NCBI GenBank assembly: GCA_028274465.1
Contig: CM051456.1
Coordinates: 21,299,033 to 21,363,032, forward strand
DNA: 64,000 nt
Source of the DNA: Plantago ovata
Taxonomy: Eukaryota; Streptophyta; Magnoliopsida; Lamiales; Plantaginaceae
Direction: 5' to 3'
The notes beneath the pieces were generated by a model. The model worked only from the letters and a program-made list of their open reading frames with translations. It ran no database searches and was not told the DNA's origin. This document shows positions 12,067 through 23,104 of the stretch, one piece after another. The position numbers and the translations under genes are program-made. The first letter of the stretch is position 1, and every line of letters starts with the position of its first letter.

Positions 12067-13842
12067 ATGGGGGTTGAGATTGAGGGATGGAATCATGAAG
12101 ATAAGGCCATTGCTGCCGCTGTTTTAGGGACTAAAGCTTTTAACTTCTTGATGTCAAGTAAAGTCTCTGCTGAATGCTCACTCATGCCTAATGGGGATTG
12201 TGAGAAACTGCAGAACAAGCTCTTAGATCTTGTTGAGCGCCCTAATTCCGCCAGTTTCAGCTGGAACTACGCCATATTCTGGCAGCTTTCGCGGTCTAAG
12301 TCCGGGGATTTGGTTTTGGGATGGGGGGATGGTTGTTGTCGCGAGCCTCGCGAGGAGGAGGAATCGGAAGTTACTAAGTTCCTCAAAATGCGATTCGAGG
12401 ATGACTCCCAACAGAGGATGAGGAAAAAGGTCTTACAGAAGTTGCAGTCTTTGTATGGTGAGGAGGATGATGAGAGTTGTGCTTTTGGATTGGATAAGGT
12501 TACGGAGACTGAAATGTTCTTCCTTGCTTCCATGTACTTTACTTTCCCAAAGGGAGAAGGCGGCCCCGGGAGCTGTTTTCAATCCGGTGACTATGTTTGG
12601 GTGTCGGACGCCTTCAAGTCGACCACGGACTATTGCGCTAGGTCGTTCTTAGCTAAGTTGGCTGGTATGCAAACTATAGTTTTGGTCCCGGTTGACATTG
12701 GGGTAGTTGAACTAGGATCTGTTCGACGTATTCCAGAAAGTGCAGAGCTGGTTAAGATGATTGCATCTACCTTCTCGTCACGTATGAGGCCAAAGCAAGT
12801 TGTGCCTGTGGTGACAATATCCGATGAGAAGGAAGTAGATGTTTCTGAACCTGATCCTGTGGTTAGTAAGATTCCTCATGCTGTTCCGAGCCAGGATTAT
12901 AATTCGGGTCATGTGCAGTTTAAGGAGAGACTTAACTTCAGGAATGTGGAAGAGAAGACGTTGAATCTAAGTGTAAATGGGAACAAACTATTGCCTTTAG
13001 CAAATCCCCAGAATAGTTTTCAGGGCCAAGCTGCAAACTGGGGGCCGAATGGTAGTTTAAAGCCGTTGAACCTTGTCGAGTCATTTAGTCCTCACACCTC
13101 AGGAAAGAGTGTTCAGATCCTTGGTGCCAATGGGGCGAGGCAAGAGTCTTGGCTTAACAATTTTCAGTGTCGGAAATCAGCACACATGCAAATTGATTTT
13201 AGTCGGCCAGTTATTTCCCAGCCACATAATGTTAATGAAGATGATCATTCGGATGATGATGGTTCGTGCAAGGAAGAGTTTGCAGGGATATTGGAAGACA
13301 CAAGGGCTAAAAAGCGCAGTCGAAAGGTAACTAATGGGAGAGAAGATGCCCTCAACCATGTATTAGCAGAGAGACAGAGGAGAGAGAAGCTGAACCAACG
13401 ATTTTATGCACTCCGGGCTGTTGTACCGACTATTTCCAAGATGGACAAGGCTTCCTTATTAGGAGATGCTATTGCTTACATAACTGAACTTCAGAAAAAG
13501 GTCAAGGACATGGAGTCTGAAACAGAAGAATCAACCTCAGAAGCTCAGCCAAGTAGACAAGTACAAGAGGCTGTCCCGAGGATAGATATTCAAGCAGGCC
13601 ACGATGAAGTCACCTTGAAGGTTAGCTGCCGGATGAACACCCACCCTGCATCAAGGATCATCAAAGCTATCAACAATGCACATGCAAGTGTTGTTGAGGC
13701 GAGATTCACTGCAAGAAACGATAAAGTCTACCATACGTTTGTTGTAAAATCGCAAGGACCAGAACAGCTAACAAAGGAAAAGTTGACAGAAGCATTCTCA
13801 GACAAGTTGAACCCCTCACCGCAGTTGTCATCGGCTGGGTAA
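12067..13842 (+). CDS. BHLH13: MYC-type bHLH transcription factor, bHLH13/JAM2-like
   Basis: A single-exon gene for a 591-residue nuclear transcription factor. Residues ~10-190 form the bHLH-MYC_N domain (JAZ-interaction and activation-type region, e.g. [12 protein letters not shown] and LGWGDG). The bHLH lies at ~428-480 ([17 protein letters not shown], then [10 protein letters not shown]). An ACT-like C-terminal domain spans ~520-585. H431, E435 and R439, which read the E-box, are kept. Subgroup IIId members (bHLH3/13/14/17, JAM proteins) mostly repress jasmonate responses by competing with MYC2; that role is inferred here. An acidic stretch with DDHSDDD precedes the bHLH. The start is at 12067 because the upstream open frame has no ATG and lies mostly in a 5' UTR intron. 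The next gene, on the minus strand, faces it. Confidence 0.93.
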   Translation: MGVEIEGWNHEDKAIAAAVLGTKAFNFLMSSKVSAECSLMPNGDCEKLQNKLLDLVERPNSASFSWNYAIFWQLSRSKSGDLVLGWGDGCCREPREEEESEVTKFLKMRFEDDSQQRMRKKVLQKLQSLYGEEDDESCAFGLDKVTETEMFFLASMYFTFPKGEGGPGSCFQSGDYVWVSDAFKSTTDYCARSFLAKLAGMQTIVLVPVDIGVVELGSVRRIPESAELVKMIASTFSSRMRPKQVVPVVTISDEKEVDVSEPDPVVSKIPHAVPSQDYNSGHVQFKERLNFRNVEEKTLNLSVNGNKLLPLANPQNSFQGQAANWGPNGSLKPLNLVESFSPHTSGKSVQILGANGARQESWLNNFQCRKSAHMQIDFSRPVISQPHNVNEDDHSDDDGSCKEEFAGILEDTRAKKRSRKVTNGREDALNHVLAERQRREKLNQRFYALRAVVPTISKMDKASLLGDAIAYITELQKKVKDMESETEESTSEAQPSRQVQEAVPRIDIQAGHDEVTLKVSCRMNTHPASRIIKAINNAHASVVEARFTARNDKVYHTFVVKSQGPEQLTKEKLTEAFSDKLNPSPQLSSAG

Positions 13843-15164
13843 ATTACCTGTTTACTACGTTACATTACATATTTTCCTCAAATGTGTAGTTCACAAGGCT
13901 TTTGCTGAGGTTTTGACATACAGTATAGTTAGTACTAGGGCTATACAAAAGAAGAAACTTTCTGACCATAAGATAGCATATTTTTGTTTGTTTTATGCAT
14001 ACACATTCTGTTGTACGAACACCATTGTCGCAGGAGTAGTGGAACTTCACGCGCTCATCGACTTTCGTTCTTAATATAAAATTGTTGTACTACTTCCTTT
14101 GGTTTCTCATGATGTTTGCAGCTGTAGATGTTGTTAACTTGAGAGACATGAATGAAAAGAAGCAAAATTTCTTAATTAACGATTAACATAGCCTTTTGTT
14201 TGTAAAGAAAAGGTCGAAGTTTGTTTATGTTTCCAAAGTGCTTGCTAGATTCTGCGAGGAGTGCAAGTAACATGCAAAGCATGAGTCTAATAGTTGTATA
14301 TTAAGAACGGCGTGCGAGTAACATGAGGATTGGACCAAGCTGTTGGTGATCAAATGAAGCACGCAACATGTAGCTGTCAAAACGTGTAGAATGTGGAAAG
14401 CAACTACCCTGGCATTTTATTCGTGTTCGTCGTATTTGGGCAGGTTTCACGCCATTTCTGACTTTTTGTGAGCACGTTGTTTTTTTTTTTATTTGTTTAA
14501 AGTCTTCTTGCGAACATCATCCATACCAACAGATTCATGCCATTGCCACCAACCCATAATAATATTCATTGCCAAAGACAGATAATAACAATAATATCAT
14601 CTCTGTTCAGTCCCATAGATCTTTGCCAAATTATTTGCTTTGCCTTTTGTACCATCAAGAATCAGCCTTCCACTTAAAGAAAGCTAGTAGCAGGAAACTA
14701 GGAGACAAACTATTCCCAGTTGCGTGCAAACCATAACACATTTGACAAGCATGGAATCTAAATTACTTCAGTAAACTCAAATTACACTACTAGTTCGAAA
14801 TTTTTGTGAAGTCTGGAAATACAAGATCAAATTACATGGTAAAGGAACAATTCTGCCAGGATGACAAGTACCTGAACATATTGTACATATTCTACATGAT
14901 ATAATCACAATGTCTTGTTTAAAACAAACTCAACTAACTAAAAACTCTAGAACATCACAACTGCTATCTACTATCCCGGAATGAATCATCACTCCCTATT
15001 AGTACACAAGTCTTCAGTTTATGTATAGCAGTTACTATTATAATAACTAAACAACTAATAAGCTTACCTGGATGCGGGCTGTAAGCACAAACTTTCAGCC
15101 AGTTCATGTTATCATCGCCCATTACGTTTCTGCTTGAAAGAGGGGAGGTACTGATCGAAATAAA
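13843..15164. other. Convergent intergenic region and 3' UTRs
   Basis: It holds the 3' UTRs of two converging genes. A donor-like site on the minus strand near 15068 may belong to a 3' UTR intron of the Gag-fusion gene. No other gene or mobile element is recognised. Confidence 0.5.
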
Positions 15165-18100
15165 TTAAACTTGCTGCGGTGTATCTGGAACAACTTGTGA
15201 AGTTCCATTTGCCATCTGAAGGGCGTTGGTGGCTGCATCCCGAGGCAGAGTTTCAGTTTCCTTTTCATTGCTCTTCTCCACTTTGTTTGCCTCTGAACGT
15301 GAGCGGCGAACTCCATTGTCTTCTGAGTTGCGCGTTTCGCGGCCTTCAAACTTACGGTTAGGACAATCTCTTATAACATGCCCATCTCTACCACAACTAT
15401 AGCAAACTCTCCTGTTTTCCTTTCTTCTCACTCCAACTACATCATCACTCTTTTGATGCATTGTGCGACTCTTCTCATAGTTTCTTTCTCTCATGTAGCA
15501 TCTACGGGACTCTTCTTCGACCTGAATGCGGAGCATCAACACCTTGAGGGGCAAATGATCCTCATGCATCATTCTAACACGAAATTCCTTCCAGGAAGGT
15601 GGGAGCTTGGAGATTAGGACACTGATATGGAAGTTTTCATCTATCCAGGTCCCAGAGGTGATTATAGAATCTGCAATCTTGTGAAGTTCTTCGACCTGAT
15701 CAAGAACTGATACCCCATCAACCATCTGAAAATTAACATATTTGCTGATCTGAGACTTTTTTGTTCCAAAATCTTCATCATATACTAATCTGAGTTCCTC
15801 CCAGAGGTCCCGGGCACTGTATCTTTTTAACGAGTACAACTGGAAAAGGCCATCACATAAAGATTTTAAAATGTGGTGCCGGCACATATAATCATCATCA
15901 ACCCACCTCTCAATGTCAGCCTGGATCTTACCACGTTCATGAGAATTATATCCTCGACTGGAAGATACTCTCGGGCACGGCTCAGCGAGAACATATACAA
16001 GGTTCATTTGCTTCAGGAATAATTCCATGTGAAGCCGCCAAGTATGGTAATTTTTACCATCAAGGCGAGCAGTTTGTATAGGAACCAGTTTTTCAAAATG
16101 AGTTGCATCAACTTCATAATGCAACTGTCCGGGAGATGGGGATCCAGAAGACCTGGTGGAATCAGTTCCCATATGTTGCCTATCAGCTGAAAACTCTTCC
16201 TGTGAGCCAAATGCAGCGATTAACCTGGATCTAGCTGAATTTTGTTTGGCATTGACAAAATCCTTCTGTTGAGGATCGGAAGCAATCACAGACCCAGATT
16301 TGTCAACCTCAGTTCTTTGCCTCTTGCCAGGGCCATGAACAGTGTTTGTCAAATCAGAACTACATGCCTCAAGTTGGCTTTTACAAGCAGCAGGATCAGC
16401 TGGCAGATTTGTAAGATTTCCATTTTTCTGGTCTGCAACAGCTTTCGTTCTGCATTCAGATAAAAAAAAAGCAGGCTATAACAAGTGTATTTCTGATTCA
16501 CATAGTATTTCTATCTCTCTTTTTTTTTTCTTTTTCATTTTTTTTTGTTGGTTAAAATTCTAAATTTAATAGAAGGATCTAACTCAAAGATTTCTCCTAG
16601 AATGAAGTATTCTTGTCATATAACGATAAGAGAAAAATCCTAACCTCATGCGAGATTCCATTTTCTCTATGGCTTCCTCGACTGAGGGGAAGTTACTCTT
16701 GAAGGTTGACCATTCCTCCGCAGTCAAGCTCATCCCTGAGTTAACACCTGAGCAAAGACATCCATATAAATATAAAATCTCATTAAAAGGACCAGAATGT
16801 AAAGGAAACATCCAAGTGATGGCAGTAAAAGTTTGAAGCATCAGAAATGAAAAGAACAAAAGAGAAGTATCTAAGAGCAGGTAAGTCAGGAAACTGGGAA
16901 AGATGTTACTTGTAATTTTCTAGAAATCACTTTTCCTGTAAAAGTATCATTGTGTGTTAAGAAAAACTAAAGATTTTCACCTTTTCTATGGTGCATGGGT
17001 CCGTCTTTTGGAAAGGAATCCCGGATTGAGACCATGGGTTTCCCATTCGAGTCATATACAGTCACCCTCTTTCGATCCGATAACTGCACATACAAGAGAG
17101 CAGTAGTGTTTATAGACTGCAACACAAGCTTAAGCAGGGTATCGAACAACCTTTTTTTTTTTTTTGGTTCTAATGCGGATGGAGGATCAATAATACAAAG
17201 TACAAACTACTCTACAATAAGTTTATACCCGTCCACATGTGATGACAGCAAGGTTAAAGCATCCGTTAACAAAAAAGAATCAAAGATGACACAACACACT
17301 CGGCTAGATATTTTACCCAAAAACCTAGAACTCAGATGGAAGTCCCCACATATTAATAACAATTCTAACTCATACTGACATCCGATAACATAACACATTG
17401 AAATTTCTAACTGAATGTTTCCCAGCATTATGTTATTCCTAGTAGATATTCCATATCCTTTTACATTTTAGATAAGACTCATGTTCCAGAACTCCGGGTG
17501 CTTTACAACCATGTTAATTTTTCTCATTCACCTCCCTCATGACCAAAGTGAAATTTGTAGGAAAAATTAGTACCACATAACCACCAGAAGCGTCTGGAAG
17601 ATTGTCCCCCTAATTCACAATAGCATGAAATGGTTATCACTAATGTTAATAAAAACTGTTTTTTTCTGAGACTTGCTCATAATAAATTTATCAATTGAGG
17701 CTTCATCATCAATTAATTTCTACCAACATGAGCATTAGCATTTGACAAGGAAAAATCAAAGCAATGATTGATTTTGGGGAATATGATGACAGCAACAACA
17801 AATTAACAGCATAACTAGCCAGCTAAAGAGCTCCAGAAACACAGAACAAAAATTCAAATCCAGTGCAACACAATACACCAATTTGAAATTGACCTGACAA
17901 ATAAGCTTTCCGGTGTAATCCTTAGCCAATTCAGCACCGCCATTGTTGGTGTTGCTGTTCTTAGCAGCAAATTCACCAGCGTTATTATCGATGGGAGGAG
18001 CTGGTAAGGTGGTGTGGACGGCAGTCGAGAGAAGGAAAGTGTCGATGAGCTGCCGAATTAGCTGACGGACGGCGAAGCCGGAGAGGTCGAGGCCGAGGCG

Positions 18101-18223
18101 TTGAGCGGCGGCGGATCGGACGGAGAACTCGGTGGCAGTCTCCAAGTCGGATGTGGTGAGGATTTCGTGAACTGATTGTTCGATTTTACTCCATGTCGAT
18201 GCGTTCAAGGTTCCTTCGTCCAT
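15165..18223 (-). CDS. KELP-type coactivator (DEK_C + PC4) fused to a Gag-like domain with CCHC knuckle
   Basis: Four exons join in frame to 606 residues: 18223-17894, 17083-16981, 16747-16645 and 16449-15165, all with GT-AG introns. Exon 1 encodes a DEK_C-like domain (residues ~5-60) and a linker. Exons 2-3 encode a PC4 single-strand DNA-binding domain (~111-178; SDRKRVTVYD, MSLTAEEWSTFK). Exon 4 alone encodes a UBN2/DUF4219-like retrotransposon Gag region (LDGKNYHTWRLHMELFLKQM) and one zinc knuckle, C528-X2-C531-X4-H536-X4-C541. KELP/PC4 proteins are Pol II coactivators. What the Gag part does is unknown; nucleic-acid binding is likely. No protease, integrase or RT follows. The intact frame over four exons suggests a domesticated Gag, not a fresh insertion. 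From memory, Arabidopsis At4g00980 has a similar build. Confidence 0.87.
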
Positions 18224-19824
18224 CGTTGATGAATTGGAAAAGGTGACTGAGCTGAGTGAGTGACTGTAAATTGTTTAATTTTTAGTTGATGGTGAATAAA
18301 ATATTGAGGGTTTTTGGGGTTTTGATTTTACAACAGAGGCTCTGTATTTTTCCAATTTGGGCGTGTGTTGTGTACCTCCTAGATACGCAAAAAAAGTACA
18401 CAGGCTAGTACAGAGTCCAAACTGAAACATAACCCTACTGCTCTGTATGTGTACTTCGCAAACAATTTTCTTTTTTACTTTATTTGTTCATTAGCTTAAA
18501 CGTAGTCGATAGACTTAAAACTTAGTTATTGGCAATTCATTACTGATCACACTTTTTAACCAAAAGAATCACAACTCTCACACAATATGCAAGTCACGAC
18601 TTAAACTATTTTCCTTTGAAAAGTTCTATCATAACTCAGAAGGCAAACGAAAAGTATTGAGTTCAAACATATTACAATTTCGCGTTTTGGTATTCAATTT
18701 GAATGATTTACGTGAATCCTGAAGAGGGTGTTTAATATTTATACATGGAAACTCTTATCTATACAGAGTAAATTTTTAAATAATAAGACAATTATACGCA
18801 TGTGATCTTATTGCAAATCTCTATGCTAATGTTGTCATGGAATTGGTGGAGCTCACATCCTCAATTCCGGTTGTATAAACGCTAAGCAAGTTTAACAGGG
18901 GAAGGAGAAGACCGTTTCAGTTTTCCCGCTATGAGTTGTGATCTGCTGCGCGTATTGATTCGTGTTCCACGCCCTCTGTGCTTGACTTAGTTCGCGCGCT
19001 CTTTTTTTTCTTCCTCATTTTAGTCTTTTCGCCAATATTTTCGTTTTCTTCCTTCATAGTCCCCAATGTCTTTTTAACTACGAGTATCCATTTTCTCTTG
19101 ATTTCACATTGGCCCATAAAAATTTCTATTTTTCAGTAAGTTCGATTGCTAGCTTCCTTTGCTAAATAGTCCACCACCTTGTTGGTTTCATGAAATAAAA
19201 TACATACTTGAACACCTATGACAGACATTCCCTTTCTTATTTTTCCAAGCAAAACCCGTGGTTTGATTGTGTCTGATTCCCGTACGGCCTCTTAAACATG
19301 AAATGATATTTTGAGTCAGTTTGAATGATTAACTTCCTCAAACTCATCAGACAAGCTAAGTTTACTTCCCATCCATTTTAAATGAAATGAGACATTTGAG
19401 TAATTAGCTTCCTAAAGCTTGTCATACGGATACATGTTAACTTTAATCCAGGGTTTCAATGCATGAAATTTAATCGTCTTTGGTCGACTTTGCTTATAAA
19501 TGTATATCACACCATCTTTACTTTAATAAACATTATTATTTTATTTTAAACAAGCTAGTATGAAACAATTTTATGATTAGTTTAACCAAATCAATACCTA
19601 GAAAAAGATCATTACAATCATGCTCTTTCTTTGTAGTGGTAGATGCGAATTTGAAGCTTGGAAATGCCAAGCTCATGGGATAACTACTCTAATCTTTCTT
19701 ATCATTAAACTCAACTCCATCTTCTACCTCTTTACCCTTATTTATATCAGTTTTCCATATGTTTTTAACATAATCATCAAAACTTATTGCTAAACTCTCA
19801 TAAGTCATAGTCTTCTTGTATTCA
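18224..19824. other. Divergent intergenic region between the fusion gene and CYP703A2
   Basis: It holds the minus-strand leader of the fusion gene (18224 to about 18330) and the upstream region of CYP703A2. In between is a degenerate retroelement RNase H trace (19141-19215). No other gene seen. Confidence 0.5.
19141..19215 (-). pseudogene. Retroelement RNase H fragment
   Basis: The minus strand reads FHETNKVVDYLAKEASN, which matches the H-x-x-N-x-V-A-D-x-L-A signature at the end of plant LINE-type RNase H (RVT_3) domains. The surroundings are degenerate, with a premature stop soon after. Only about 25 residues are recognisable. Confidence 0.5.
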
Positions 19825-21499
19825 ATGACCATACTAGATGGTTTTATATATATGTGCATCCTAATTTATTTAGGTGTGATCCTCAAAATCATTTTCTCTT
19901 GGATTAAAGAAAACAAGATAGCAAGAAAAAAGACCATTGGGCTCCCTCCAGGCCCATCACGATGGCCAATATTTGGGAACCTACTCCAATTGAGCGAGTT
20001 GCCTCATAGGGACTTGGCAGCTCTTTGTGAAAAGTATGGGCCATTGGTCTACATAAAACTGGGCCGTGTTGGTGCGATCACCACCAACGATCCAGACATG
20101 ATACGTGAAATCCTGAGGCATCAGGATGATGTGTTTGCCTCCCGGCCACGAACCTTAGCTGCGGAACACTTGGCCTACGGTTGTGGGGATGTCGCATTGG
20201 CTCCTCTCGGCCCAAAATGGAAGCGTTTGCGTAGAATTTGCATGGAAAATTTGTTAACAACTAAAAGGCTTGATTCATTCTCAACCCACCGGGCTGAAGA
20301 GGCCCAACATCTTGTGAAGGATGTATGGGACATGGCCCAAAAAGAGGAGGAGGTGAATCTAAGGGAAGTATTAGGTGCATTCTCAATGAACAATGTGACT
20401 AGAATGTTGTTGGGGAAGCAATACTTTGGTGTTGGATTAGCAGGCCCACAGGAAGCAACGGAGTTCATGCACATAACACATGAGCTCTTTCGCCTTTTGG
20501 GCTTGATTTACGTGGGTGATTATCTGCCCATTTGGAGGTGGATCGACCCGTATGGTTGTGAGAAGAAAATGAGGGAAGTGGAGAAGAAGGTTGATGATTT
20601 TCATGCAAATATCATTGAAGAACATAGGAAAAAGAGGCAAGAGCAAGGAGCTAGTGATGAAGGAGATATGGATTTTGTTGATGTCTTGTTGTCTTTGCCT
20701 GGTGAAGATGGTAAGGAACACATGGATGATGTAGAGATCAAAGCACTTATTCAGGTATCATAACACTTTCTACCTAATTGATAAACATGCTTTAGTACTA
20801 AAAAAATGTTCCAATCTACTGATTTTTACTAGAACTATTGTATGCACAAACATGAACCAGGATATGATAGCGGCTGCAACAGACACATCCGCAGTGACAA
20901 ATGAATGGGCAATGGCAGAAGTTATTAAGCATCCGCGCGTCCTTAGAAAAGTTCAGGAAGAGCTTGACAAAGTAGTTGGACGTGACCGTATGGTTGTGGA
21001 GTCTGACTTGGCTCATCTCAACTACTTGCGTTGCATTGTGCGAGAAACATTCCGGATGCATCCAGCTGGGCCTTTTCTCATCCCACACGAATCCACCCAA
21101 CCCACAACGATCAACGGCTACTACATCCCAGCAAAGACAAGGATATTCATCAACACGTATGGATTGGGTCGGAATACCAATATATGGGACAAAGTGGAGG
21201 AATTCTATCCCGAGAGACACTTGCCAGTTGATGGTAGTCGAGTGGAGATAAGTCATGGGCCAGATTTCAAAATTTTACCATTTAGCGCGGGGAAGAGGAA
21301 ATGCCCCGGGGCACCACTTGGCGTAACACTAGTGCTCATGGCGTTGGCTCGGCTTTTTCATTCATTTGATTGGAGCCCTCCCCGCGGTTTGAAGCCTGAG
21401 GATATTGATACAACTGAGGTCTATGGGATGACTATGCCTAAGGCACAAGCTTTGGTTGCCATTGCTAGGCCCAGATTAGCTGCACATTTGTATAACTAA
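19825..21499 (+). CDS. CYP703A2: Cytochrome P450 CYP703A2 (fatty-acid hydroxylase for pollen exine)
   Basis: Two exons (19825-20754 and 20861-21499) encode 522 residues. An N-terminal membrane anchor (~5-28) is followed by the proline-rich hinge LPPGPSRWPIFGN. The I-helix AAATDTS (314-320) carries the oxygen-activation Thr, the K-helix has E372-x-x-R375, and the heme loop is FSAGKRKCPG with Cys458 as heme ligand. The single intron falls at LIQ/DMIAAATD. CYP703A enzymes hydroxylate medium-chain fatty acids such as lauric acid in the endoplasmic reticulum of tapetum cells, supplying sporopollenin; the family is close to single-copy in land plants. The first ATG is at 19825; the frame open before it lacks another ATG. 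All catalytic motifs are present, so the gene looks functional. Confidence 0.96.
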
Positions 21500-23033
21500 T
21501 GGGTGATGGATCAACCATACTCTACTGTCACATTAGCTAATATGCATCTTCTTTCAAAACTAGAGATATATTTAAGGGCCTATATTTAAATATGTTTTGT
21601 CTTAAATATACTTTCGCATTCTCTAACATTCCAATAGAAAATTCTCTAATGCATCATGTACTGTTATGCAACAATGCGGCATTTGGGGAAATAAAATAGT
21701 TGACCGACGATCCATGTTCATACTCGATCATGCTTGACAGCTTGAGTTTCCAACTTAAAATTGTTAGTAATAGATTATTTTGGTGTATATGGAAATTGGT
21801 AATTTGACATGAACGAGAAACGTTTATTTCCAACCAATGCATGGAGAATGGAGATGGAGCAAAAATACAATTATTATTTTAGTAATAGACTAATACTAGT
21901 ACAATGAAATTGAACACTTGTAGGAGTACTATGTTATCTCATATCACAAGAAAGTTCTAATGAATTGCTAGACAGTGAGTGGCACCATTGAGTAATCACA
22001 TATTCGCCATTTCAATTTTCAAGTTCCAAACTGTAGCAATGGTTGTAGGCCAACCAATATGACATATTGTACTGATAGGAACTGTAAATTCTATCTATGA
22101 TCTATGAACCTTAAAGATTAGAGGTTGTTATAGGGTGATAAAGTCTCATGAATTGTGGAGTACATTTATTCAAATTGGTGGGAAGAAAAGTAAGCAATTA
22201 TAATGACAAACTACATTCATAATTTTAAGGGTCTCTAATTCTAAAGACGCGAGGCCACTGGTCCATTTCCAGACAATAATTGCTTTGCCAACATTTATTA
22301 TTCCCTCCATCTTTTATCATTTCCCCATTCTTCCCTCCGTCACTTTAATTACCCAATTACCACACTAGATATTTACCAGATTTATACATGTACACTGCAT
22401 CTGAATTACTGACGAATATAGGTTACTAGTACTACTAGTACATTATTGCAACACTATTTGGTTAGCACTCCACTTCACTCCACATTATCACACATTATTA
22501 AAGCATCCACCACCCATCTTACCTTAACAAATCCATCTAACCATGCCTCTTTACTTCCCTGTTCTACATTTTCAACTTTTTTTTTCTATTTTTTAAATGT
22601 TTGTGGTAACCACGAAAACACCCTCTAATAATATAAGATAGTGGACTCCACCTATTCTATTAAATAGTGTGACAATAGTTACACATTTTCACTTTACCTA
22701 ATTAAATTTGTTCCACACTTAAATCAACAGGTAATTTATTTTTATCGGTTTTCTACACATAATTAAAAAAAACAAAATAAAAGGACAGACAACACAACAC
22801 CACATAATAAACCAATTATCACCAGCCACCTTAAAGTTTTTATTATAAGAAATAAAAACATTTAATAGAAGAAACATCCAAATTTCAAATCCAAAATTAA
22901 ACACATTACAGTGTACAGTGTCAAGAAAGAAAAAAAAAAAAGACGCACCGCCTTCCCGTTGAAACATTTGACACAGATACACAGACCAGAACAGAACCCC
23001 GCTGTCTTGTCTTTTCCCTTTACTTCTCCTTTT
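21500..23033. other. Intergenic region between CYP703A2 and the aspartic protease
   Basis: It contains the CYP703A2 3' UTR and the protease promoter. It is AT-rich with A/T tracts and shows no further gene or bounded mobile element. Confidence 0.5.
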
Positions 23034-23040
23034 TATAAAT
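23034..23040 (+). promoter_or_regulatory. TATA box of the aspartic protease gene
   Basis: TATAAAT lies 71 bp before the chosen ATG. Transcription would start near 23065, so an in-frame ATG at 23063 would be at or before the RNA 5' end. Confidence 0.6.
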
Positions 23041-23104
23041 ACCCACTTTATTTATACTCCCAATGCTCCTCCTTCACTCTGCAACAACAACAACAACAAC
23101 AACA

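Noticed and set aside
15165..16449. Gag exon as a plain Copia retrotransposon fragment
   Set aside because: The frame continues exactly from the PC4 exons through a proper GT-AG intron. No LTR, protease, integrase or RT lies next to it, and it has no stops over 428 codons.
23063..23104. Upstream in-frame ATG of the aspartic protease
   Set aside because: It would add a Thr run encoded by a CAACAA leader and lies at the expected transcription start. The ATG at 23105 gives a clean signal peptide.
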